NCBI RefSeq assembly: GCF_018069805.1
Contig: NZ_JAGPYN010000012.1
Location: forward strand, 94,523-158,522
Direction: 5' to 3'
DNA length: 64,000 bases
Source: Pseudoalteromonas ostreae
GTDB taxonomy: Bacteria > Pseudomonadota > Gammaproteobacteria > Enterobacterales > Alteromonadaceae
Shown piece by piece: positions 29,681-37,900 of this stretch (its first letter is position 1; every line of letters begins with the position of its first letter). The position numbers and the translations under genes were made by a program. The notes under the pieces were generated by a model. The model was not told the DNA's origin and did not search any database. It saw only the letters and a program-made list of their open reading frames with translations.

Positions 29681-29710
29681 AAATAATTTAATAAATAATT
29701 GCTAATAGGG

Positions 29711-29739
29711 TTGTTTATTAAATTTTATGGCATTATAAT
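29711..29739 (+). promoter_or_regulatory. Sigma70-type promoter of hcp
   Basis: TTGTTT (29711-29716) and a consensus TATAAT (29734-29739) are separated by 17 bases. Transcription from here would give an hcp leader of about 170 bases. A separate strong promoter fits the large demand for Hcp tube protein. Confidence 0.6.
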
Positions 29740-29917
29740 TTTGGTGCCTTAAATCACTATATGGAATTTTGAGACATTGTCTTCATCTAAGGAAAGGATT
29801 TTTAGGGCCTTTTCATTACAGTATTAGAGATAATGATTTCAAAGGAATTTTGGGAAACCAAAGAAACGAATCCAGGCTAAATGGATAACATTGTTTAATA
29901 AAAAGGAGCATTATCAA

Positions 29918-30397
29918 ATGCAAGCAAATACATATTTAAAGTACGGTTCAATCAAAGGCGAAACTACAGCAGAGTCTTTTAAAGATTTAATCACAGTATT
30001 ATCTTTAGATTGGAACGTAAGTCGTGAAATTAGTGCTGCGACTGGTACAGCAATGGACCGTGAGTCTAGCTCTACCCGTCTTGGTGACGTTACAATTACT
30101 AAACTTCAAGATAAAGCATCTCCGGATCTTTTCAAAGAAGCAACAATTGGTAAAGGTCTTCCTGCTATTTTCCATATCACTAAGCAAGGTGATAAAGTTG
30201 AAGAAATCATGAAAATCGAACTTACAGATGCAATGATTTCTAGCTATTCAGTATCAGTACAAAACGATCGTCCGATCGAAACAATCACTATCAGCTACAC
30301 TGAAATGATGATGACTGTTACTCCTACTGATGACAAAAATAACATTACTGCTCCACTTGTATATGGTTACAGCGGTGTTAAAGGTCAACAAATGTAA
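29918..30397 (+). CDS. hcp: Hcp (TssD), T6SS inner-tube protein
   Basis: This 159-residue protein forms hexameric rings that stack into the tube expelled by the sheath. It starts MQANTYLKYGSIKGE and has the typical VTITKLQDKASPDLFKEATIGKG block and a C-terminal FTEMMMTVTP-like ISYTEMMMTVTPTD. I use the ATG at 29918, preceded by AGGAG at 9 bases; an upstream in-frame ATG at 29891 would add nine unlikely residues that include the ribosome-binding site. It is followed by an intrinsic terminator, separating it from vgrG. Confidence 0.96.
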   Translation: MQANTYLKYGSIKGETTAESFKDLITVLSLDWNVSREISAATGTAMDRESSSTRLGDVTITKLQDKASPDLFKEATIGKGLPAIFHITKQGDKVEEIMKIELTDAMISSYSVSVQNDRPIETITISYTEMMMTVTPTDDKNNITAPLVYGYSGVKGQQM

Positions 30398-30416
30398 TAT
30401 TTGTTGTCTAATAATG

Positions 30417-30444
30417 GCTCTGAGCTTTGCTCAGAGCTTTTTTT
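30417..30444 (+). terminator. Rho-independent terminator between hcp and vgrG
   Basis: A perfect 9-bp stem GCTCTGAGC/GCTCAGAGC (30417-30425 with 30429-30437) with a TTT loop is followed by T7 (30438-30444). It lies 26 bases before the vgrG start, so vgrG would depend on read-through. Confidence 0.9.
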
Positions 30445-30470
30445 GATCTTTAGGATGGGAAAAGCAAGGA

Positions 30471-32372
30471 ATGCAAAAAGCTACACAAGATAAAAACGTA
30501 ATTCAAATAAGCACCCCTGCTGGTAAAGATACCCTTTATTTAACTCGTTTTGTTGCCCAAGAGGCAATGTCTGACTTATTTGTAATGTCAGCTAACATGT
30601 ACACAGTTGGCAAGCAAATAGCGCATGAAGACTTAGTCGGTAAACCCGTATCTATTAAAGTAAGAAATGCAGATGGTGGTGGTGAGCGTTATTATCACGG
30701 TATTGTTAGTCATCTTGTGTCGAACGGCAGCCGTACAGCTGATGTTGACGAACAAAAAAATTATATCGATTATCAGGCTACGATTGTTCCATTTGCAGCT
30801 TCAATGCGAAATCGTAAGAACAGCCGTATCTATCAAAAGAAAACAGTTCAAGATATTTTTGCTGATTTATTTGGTCAGCATAATGTCGCCTTTTCAGATA
30901 AAACCAGCAAAACTTACCCAAAATACGAATACTGTGTTCAGTATCAAGAATCTGATTTTGATTTTATTCAGCGCTTACTGCAGCAAGAAGGCATTTTTTA
31001 TTTTTTCGAGCATAGTAATAGTGCACACACACTTGTTTTAGCTGATGATATTACTGCTTATGAAGTCTGTGATGAAAGTAAAGTTGTGTATTCAACAGGC
31101 CACTTAAGCGCATCGCATATTTCACGTTGGCAAGGAGGCTTAAGCCTTGCGCCTGGTAGTTTTAAGCGTGTTGGTTATGATTTTAAACAACCATCGAGAT
31201 ACCCCGATGGTGAGCAAGCTAATCCAGAGTTACCAACCCAATCAGTCTCTGAAGTGTTCGAATATACAGGTGAAGCAGAGTGTCACCCTCGGGCTGCAAA
31301 TTTAGCTTCAGTGCAATTAGAGTCGCTACAACGCGATATGAAACTCTCAAGTGGCCGCAGCGATTGTCGCTCTTTTACTGTTGGTAAATTATTTAGTTTT
31401 AAAAAGCACGAAGATCCGAGATTAGAAGGTAAAACATTCGTTATTACCTCGATGATGACATCAATCACAGTGCCAAATCAGTCCGGTGCACTGCAGGCAA
31501 GTGCAGAAGAAGTGTATTCAAACCATTTTGAATGTGTACCAAAAGAAATTCCATACAGAGCACAAGTTAATAAGAAAAAGCCTGTAATAAATGGGGTGCA
31601 GACTGCAATTGTTACTGGCGATAGCGCTGATGAAATCATGATTGACCAGTATGGTCGTGTGAAAGTGCAATTTGATTGGGACCGTGAAGGTAAAAAAGAT
31701 TCCAAAAGTTCATGTTGGATCCGTGTTGCCCAAAACTGGGCTGGCAAGAAGTGGGGCGCATTTTTCTTCCCCCGTGTAGGGCAAGAAGTGTTGGTTGATT
31801 TTATAAATGGCGACCCTGATCAGCCAATAATAAGTGGCGCTATTTATAATGCGGATTTAATGCCTCCTTATGCGCTACCTGCTGAGAAAACACAAAGTGG
31901 TATTAAAACACGTTCAACCAAAGAAGGCGGTGCCGATAACTTTAACGAACTGCGTTTTGAAGACAAAAAGGGCAGTGAGCTTGTTTATATACAGGCGGAA
32001 AAAGATAAACAGCTGTACGTTAAAAACGACCAAAATGACAAAACGGATAACGATCATAATGTTGAAATTGGTAATGACAATAAGGTGCTTATTGGTAATG
32101 ACCGAACAGTAGACGTTGGCAATAACGATACCTTAAATGTAAAAACTAATCGTGTTAGTGATATTGGTGATAACGATACACTCAAAGTTGGCAAAACATT
32201 AAATATTGAAGCGGGCGATGAAATTGTTATAAAAACCGGTTCTGCGCAAATAAAGATGAGCAGCAGCGGTAATATTACAATCGAAGGCACCAATATAGAT
32301 ATTAAAGGCAGTAATATCAAAGTTGATGGCAGTGCTATTACATTGTCTGCTGGCATGATTAAGTTAAATTAG
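30471..32372 (+). CDS. vgrG: VgrG (TssI), T6SS spike protein
   Basis: This 633-residue trimeric spike at the Hcp tube tip has the gp27/gp5-like body: NADGGGERYYHGIVSH, YCVQYQESDFDFIQRLLQQEGIFYFFEH, the OB-fold part DQYGRVKVQFDWDREG with SSCWIRVAQNWAG and GWGAFFFPRVGQEVLVDF-like text, followed by a repetitive Asn/Asp/Gly-rich beta-helix needle (about residues 510-630). There is no extra C-terminal effector domain, so toxicity must come from cargo carried through PAAR. It heads the downstream PAAR-Rhs genes. Confidence 0.96.
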   Translation: MQKATQDKNVIQISTPAGKDTLYLTRFVAQEAMSDLFVMSANMYTVGKQIAHEDLVGKPVSIKVRNADGGGERYYHGIVSHLVSNGSRTADVDEQKNYIDYQATIVPFAASMRNRKNSRIYQKKTVQDIFADLFGQHNVAFSDKTSKTYPKYEYCVQYQESDFDFIQRLLQQEGIFYFFEHSNSAHTLVLADDITAYEVCDESKVVYSTGHLSASHISRWQGGLSLAPGSFKRVGYDFKQPSRYPDGEQANPELPTQSVSEVFEYTGEAECHPRAANLASVQLESLQRDMKLSSGRSDCRSFTVGKLFSFKKHEDPRLEGKTFVITSMMTSITVPNQSGALQASAEEVYSNHFECVPKEIPYRAQVNKKKPVINGVQTAIVTGDSADEIMIDQYGRVKVQFDWDREGKKDSKSSCWIRVAQNWAGKKWGAFFFPRVGQEVLVDFINGDPDQPIISGAIYNADLMPPYALPAEKTQSGIKTRSTKEGGADNFNELRFEDKKGSELVYIQAEKDKQLYVKNDQNDKTDNDHNVEIGNDNKVLIGNDRTVDVGNNDTLNVKTNRVSDIGDNDTLKVGKTLNIEAGDEIVIKTGSAQIKMSSSGNITIEGTNIDIKGSNIKVDGSAITLSAGMIKLN

Positions 32373-32379
32373 TGAAAAT

Positions 32380-32736
32380 ATGGAAATAATCCACGGCTTT
32401 AAATCAGGAGTTAGAAGCGGAATAAGCAATAATGGGCATGTTGTATATTGCCGCTATGGTCTGCCTCATTTAATTTGTTTACCAATAAATAGACCAGATG
32501 ATCCATTGCTTAACCCTGCGTTAAGTCATTTAAAAGCATTAAATGGTTATTACGCAAAGCAGTTTTTTGTTAATTTACATCCAGCTTTAAATGGTGCTGA
32601 TATAGTATCTGTTTTATATCAGTATGTAATGCAAAGTTCGGTTGCACTTGCTGATTATAATCAAGCTGAGTTAATAGAGTTGTTATCTATTTTAACTTCA
32701 CAAAGTAAACTGTTAATTATTCCTTTATTTGAATGA
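32380..32736 (+). CDS. Hypothetical protein between vgrG and PAAR
   Basis: I do not recognise this 118-residue soluble protein. It has no signal peptide or membrane helix; it begins MEIIHGFKSGVRSGISNNGH and ends in a Leu/Ile-rich helical region. It starts eight bases after the vgrG stop, so it is probably co-translated with it. Position between vgrG and PAAR is where loading adaptors are commonly encoded, but it does not look like the known DUF4123, DUF1795 or DUF2169 adaptors. Confidence 0.6.
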   Translation: MEIIHGFKSGVRSGISNNGHVVYCRYGLPHLICLPINRPDDPLLNPALSHLKALNGYYAKQFFVNLHPALNGADIVSVLYQYVMQSSVALADYNQAELIELLSILTSQSKLLIIPLFE

Positions 32737-32796
32737 TACAGTCCTGTAAATGTGAATAATGCTGTTGTATAAGTATTAATAAGACAAGGAGTCATA

Positions 32797-33087
32797 ATGG
32801 GTAAGCCCGCCGCTACAATTGGTCACATGCACGTTTGTCCTAAAACTACAGGAACAGTTCCTCATGTTGGGGGTCCTGTGGTTGCTGGCTCTGGCAACGT
32901 CTTAATTGGTGGTATGCCAGCTGCGCGTAAAGGCGATATGTTGGTATGTATTGGCCCTCCGGATAGTATTAAATCAGGATCAGGAAGCGTTAAAATTAAT
33001 GGCAAGCCAGCAGCTAGAATGGGCGATGATAGCTCACATGGTGGAAAAATTGTTATTGGTAATCCTACTGTATTGATCGGTGGCTGA
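32797..33087 (+). CDS. PAAR-domain spike-tip protein
   Basis: This 96-residue stand-alone PAAR protein sharpens the VgrG tip and carries effectors. It starts MGKPAATIGHMHVCPKTTG and has the repeating GSGNVLIGGMPAARKGDMLVC and GSGSVKINGKPAARMGDDSSHGG blocks with His and Cys residues that would bind zinc. AAGGAG lies before the ATG. It is the only PAAR gene in the window, and the Rhs protein downstream has no PAAR of its own, so the two probably work together. Confidence 0.93.
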   Translation: MGKPAATIGHMHVCPKTTGTVPHVGGPVVAGSGNVLIGGMPAARKGDMLVCIGPPDSIKSGSGSVKINGKPAARMGDDSSHGGKIVIGNPTVLIGG

Positions 33088-33089
33088 TT

Positions 33090-34118
33090 TTGTTATCTAT
33101 CTATTTAAGTGATCATCAAGCGCAGCTTATGAAAATTAGCAATGCACAGCGCTGCCCGTTTACTTCTGTAGGTTATGTTAAAACACAACAACAGCGGCTA
33201 TTAGAGTCATGTTGGCTAACAGCTAAAAAAAAGCAAGTTGTGCAACGATTTACTCAGCCAAATTTAGAGCAACTCGTTTCGTTATTGAATGACAATATAA
33301 GCCCAGATCTAATCTCACAAGCATGTATCGAGATCATGGCTAATTTACCACAAAATATTAACCTAGCTTTTATTAATAATTTGCTTAAAGAGCCTAGCTT
33401 ACAAAGTGTTGCAAAGTTAGTTGTACGTAAGGTGTTATTACAGCAGCATAGCTCTAATTTAATCGCATTAATTGATTTACAAACCTTATATTTTGCTTTT
33501 TCGGTAAGTAAAAATCCAGCAGTTCAAGCTCTTGTTGAAAGTGAGTTGACGGTCTTTGTAGATAGTCAAGCGGATTTAAAAGACATAGTCACTGGTTTTA
33601 ATTTTTTGTGCCAAAGTGAGCTTGTTAACTCCCCGTTAATGTCACTTTTTTTATTGTCTTTATCTTGGGAGCAGGTGAATGCGATTGGCAACTATGCGAG
33701 TCGTAATTTGGCTACAGAAGGTGTACTGCAAGTATTGTTACAAAGTGGCTTTGTTAAATTACTGCCACTTGTTAATGCATCACTCAATAAAATAGAAAAC
33801 CCGAGTAGTTTAATTGCCCTAATGAGAAGAATGTTAGGTGATAAGCTTGAGCTGCTCGTTGATTTTGAAACGCAAATAAGAGCGTGCCAAGGGGATCAAC
33901 AAGCATGTGCTGATTTTAAACAGCAGTTGCAGCTCAATTGGCCAAAATATGAGGAACAGTTTGCGTCTTTGCGGTTAATTGCGGGTAATGCCATGACCGC
34001 CAAGCTCAATGCAATCGAAATATCAGCAATGGATTGTTATAGCCAAGCGGTGTTTAATTTACATCGTTACTATCAACATTTAGCTGCTAAAAAGTTAACT
34101 GCAGGAGTTTCGGCATGA
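33090..34118 (+). CDS. Hypothetical all-helical protein in the PAAR-Rhs operon
   Basis: This protein of up to 342 residues appears entirely helical, with Leu-rich repeats of helix pairs suggestive of a HEAT- or TPR-like solenoid; I cannot name a family. The frame opens with TTG at 33090, three bases after the PAAR stop, with GGTGG upstream; an ATG at 33129 (residue 14) is the alternative. The stop overlaps the next gene as ATGA. Its place between PAAR and Rhs suggests a chaperone or loading factor, which is inference. Confidence 0.65.
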   Translation: MLSIYLSDHQAQLMKISNAQRCPFTSVGYVKTQQQRLLESCWLTAKKKQVVQRFTQPNLEQLVSLLNDNISPDLISQACIEIMANLPQNINLAFINNLLKEPSLQSVAKLVVRKVLLQQHSSNLIALIDLQTLYFAFSVSKNPAVQALVESELTVFVDSQADLKDIVTGFNFLCQSELVNSPLMSLFLLSLSWEQVNAIGNYASRNLATEGVLQVLLQSGFVKLLPLVNASLNKIENPSSLIALMRRMLGDKLELLVDFETQIRACQGDQQACADFKQQLQLNWPKYEEQFASLRLIAGNAMTAKLNAIEISAMDCYSQAVFNLHRYYQHLAAKKLTAGVSA

Positions 34119-34975
34119 AAGCTTTTAGCATAGCGATTGAGTCGTTCTCGAGTTTGCATACACACGATATTGATGAGTTGATCTACGGTGAAACTACGCC
34201 GGTTACTGAGCATCTCGGTTGGCAATCTTGGGATGCGTGTTTGTATGATTGCATAATAAAATCTAAAGAATTATTTGCAAAGGTTGAAGACCCACAAGCG
34301 CCATTAGTTTGGTTATTACCAGCGCTTGCTTATCAAGATGAGCTTAAGCAACTTTTAGCAAATAGTTTAAAGCAGCTTTATCCTGCCCATGTAAGCCACA
34401 CATTATTTTATGGTGCAGCTGGTGCAAGTACATTAATAGCATTAGCGCAAAAAAATGCTTGGCAAAAAGTAAACGTAATAGCATTAGATGCAACGTTTAA
34501 AGCAAACAAGCAAGGGGAGTTTAGCTATCAAGGCGTGGCTGGAATACTGGCTGTGGTTACTGCTAAAAACACAGGATGGCAGCAAACAAGTCACCATTTA
34601 GCGCCTTCAATTGATTTTGCTAAACATGATCAGTTACCAGGCATGCTGGAAAAAATAGCACAAACTGCGCAACCCACTATCGAGCTAATTTTTGCACCAG
34701 GAAATGGCATCGAACCTGAAAGTGACGTGTGGTTAAACAGTTTGCAGTTACTTGATCATGTAATAAATGAACATACACATTATGAATTACCTAACTATAA
34801 ATTAGGAAAAATGGGTGCCTTAGAAGGAATTGTCAATTTATATCAATTGACCACAAGCCCCGCAATTGTTGAACGCTATACGCATGCGTTGGTGATTTCA
34901 CAAGAGCAAGCAAAATATCAAGCCACGGCATCATACTTATGGATAAGTGAGGAAGTACACAACAATGCAAAGTAA
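34115..34975 (+). CDS. Degenerate thiolase/ketosynthase-fold protein, probable effector-loading co-chaperone
   Basis: This 286-residue protein resembles a beta-ketoacyl synthase that has lost its active site. The segment YGAAGASTLIALAQ sits where synthases have their catalytic Cys, but no Cys is present. GNGIEPESD stands where HGTGT...D is expected, without the His, and LGKMGALEGIVNLYQL resembles the final glycine-rich motif. Thiolase-like proteins are known partners of some VgrG/PAAR-linked effectors (for example beside the Pseudomonas TseT effector). It overlaps the upstream gene and, by 11 bases, the rhs start, so the three are translationally coupled. The fold assignment is by eye. Confidence 0.55.
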   Translation: MKAFSIAIESFSSLHTHDIDELIYGETTPVTEHLGWQSWDACLYDCIIKSKELFAKVEDPQAPLVWLLPALAYQDELKQLLANSLKQLYPAHVSHTLFYGAAGASTLIALAQKNAWQKVNVIALDATFKANKQGEFSYQGVAGILAVVTAKNTGWQQTSHHLAPSIDFAKHDQLPGMLEKIAQTAQPTIELIFAPGNGIEPESDVWLNSLQLLDHVINEHTHYELPNYKLGKMGALEGIVNLYQLTTSPAIVERYTHALVISQEQAKYQATASYLWISEEVHNNAK

Positions 34976-37900
34976 TATCGTTGTTTTACAAGGAACAAGT
35001 TACCCTGTTTGTTTTGTTGCTGGTAAAGGTTCAGCACCACCGGGTTACTTTAGTGTTGTTGCTAATACCCAAGATAGCGCAAAAACGCAAATAGCCCAAA
35101 TTGGCAGTACACTGAGTGCTGATGTAGCAAAGCGACTTGATCTTATAAACCTGTTAAACAGTGCGGGTGTAAACTGCCCACGCAGCGTATCCGCGCGAGA
35201 AGCCGCAAGCGTACTAAGTAAAGCGTTGATTGCAGGTACTGTGAGTTGTTACCACCAAAAAGCTAAAACCGCAATTCAGGTTAGTGATAACACCAATAGC
35301 GGCACTGCTAAAAAGCCTGCCAAAAAAGGAACCACTAAAGCCTCAGGTAAAAGTGCCTCTCAAGCGCCGGCTAAAAATAGTGGTGGTGCAAGTAATAATA
35401 CCCCAAGTGAAGAACCCATCACCCAACAAGCGTGTCGCTCTGATCCGGTTTCTATGCTCTCAGGTGAAGAAATACTGCCGCTTATTGATTTCACCTTAGC
35501 AGGCAGTAAACAATTAATTTGGCGACGGTTATATCGCTCATCGCATTCAGATGCATGTAGTGTAATGGGGAATGGTTGGCGCCACGACTTTATGGTCAAT
35601 TTAACGGAGCACTATTTACCGCCACCTAAAGTAGGCCCAAAACAAAAAGGTACTTACTGGTTAGAATACCAAGATGAACACGGCGCTAAACACCGTTTTG
35701 AAAAGGTAAAGCCAGGCCAATCCAGCTACCAATTAAGCAGTAATTTAGCGCTGCATTACCAAGCCAATGGTAAGCACGTACTGGTCACGCCAGATGATCA
35801 GCATTTAACCTTTAAAGCGGGTGAAAACGCTTGGTTGCTGGAAAAAATAATCAACGAAAAAGGCCAAAGCATTCAGTTTTACTATGATGCAAAAGAGCGT
35901 CTTAACCGTATTGAAGTAAACAAAGCGCGTGGTTGTATACTTAGTTATAACCAGCAAGGCTTATTAAGCAAAATAGCGCCTTACTTCACAAATAAAGACA
36001 ACAAACAGCAATTGCTATCACCACTATTAGCAAGCTATGAATATGATGAAAACAACAACCTTGTACAAGCCACTAATCAACAAAACGAGACTGAACGCTA
36101 CGCCTATAACGCGGCTAACTTATTAACTAAGCGTACCCGCGCCAGTGGTTTTAGCCATCATTTTGAATGGGACAGTTACTCATCGAGTGCTAAATGTATA
36201 AAACAATGGGGCGATAACAACACCTATACGTATCAGTTTGAATATAACCCAGAGATAGGTGAAACAACCTGTATAGACTCGCGTGGCCATAAAGAACACT
36301 TTGTACATAACGCGCAAGGTAAGTTAGTTAAGCACACCGACCCGAATGGTAATGTGTGGCAATACGGCTATAACGCACAAGGCCAAAAAATAACGGAAAT
36401 AAAGCCAGACAGCAGTAAAATAAAATACAGCTATACCCCTTACGGCCAGTTAGAATCAATAACGCAGCCAGATGGCAGTGTTACCAAATTTGCTTACAAC
36501 CAATTGGGTCAGCGTGTATTAACCACTTTACCTGATGGGCAAACAATAGCGCGCAAGTACAGCATTGCAGGCCTATTGCAAAGCGAAACATTTGCTGACG
36601 GCCGCACTGCACTTTATAGCCACGACAAATTAGGGCAATTAACTCAACATGTGGATGTAACAGGGCAAATAACCAAGTTTGTGTGGAACGAGCAAGGCGA
36701 GCTATTAGCCAAGCACCATAACGATGAGCTTATTCGTTATAGTTACGACAGTTTAGGCCGTGTAAATGCCACCATTAATAACGCAGGGCTGCTGACTCAA
36801 TATAAATACAATGAGCACGGCCAGCTTGCGCAAACCATTGCCTTTGACGAAAAAGATCCTGCACACAAACAGCATCAACATTTTAGTTACGATGATGCAG
36901 GGCGGTTAATTAGCTCGCAAAACAGTAAGGGTGATACCACCGAGCAACACTTTGAAGGGCTAAGCCAGCCACATTGTGTTATTCAGCCCGATGGCAGCGC
37001 ACTGCATTTAACGTACGACAAAGAGCGCAACCTAACCGCTATCGAACGCAGTGACGGCCATGTATACCGCATAAGCTATGACGCTAACGAAAACCCAACG
37101 CAAGTAACAGGATTCGATGGCACGCTACAGCAATATAAATACGATGCTTGCAACCGCTTAACCTCGGTTACACAAAGTGATAAACGCCATGTAAAAATAG
37201 AGCGTGATAAATTAGGCCGCGTGACTGCGCAGCATGCCAGTTTGGCAACCGATACTCACATCGTTAATAACGCCAATTACTACAGCTATAACCTGCAAGG
37301 TAAAATTACCCGTGCGCATAACGCACAATCAACCTTAAAGCAGCAGTTTGATAAAGGTGGGCGGTTACTGCGTGCTGAGCAAGTGCATAATCAGCAACAA
37401 GCGCATACCTTAAAATACAGTTACGACGACTACGGCAGAAGGCAATCACTGACCTTGCCAGATTCAAGTATGCTTAAATATAGCTACAATAAATTTGGTC
37501 AGCTAAGTGCTATTCATTTACAGCAAGCAAACAGCAAAGAGGTTGAGCTTGCAAAGCCGCTCGTAACATTAAACTACGACAGCCAAGGTAATATTCAAAC
37601 GCAAAAGTTTGGTAATGACATAACCCTTACCCAACAATTTGATGTATTTAACCGCCTAACACAACAGCAGTTAACCCATCCTGCACAAGCACTATTTGAT
37701 ACCTGTACGTACAATTACGACAGCGTAAACCAACTGATTGCGCGTAAAGAGCAAGGCGTTAGTAGTCATAACATTAATTTTGAGTACAACAGCCTTGGCC
37801 AGTTAATTCAACAAAATCTAGCAAGTTCCGAGAACACAAAAACTACCCAATACCAGTGGGATAGTTTTGGTAACCCAGTTAGCCAGTCAAGAATTCAAAA

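Noticed and set aside
32054..32356. Minus-strand 100-codon frame opposite the VgrG needle.
   Set aside because: It arises from the repetitive needle-coding sequence and lacks any start signal.
34965..35420. Built-in PAAR domain at the Rhs N-terminus.
   Set aside because: The N-terminal region lacks the PAAR repeats and paired transmembrane helices; a separate PAAR gene lies upstream.
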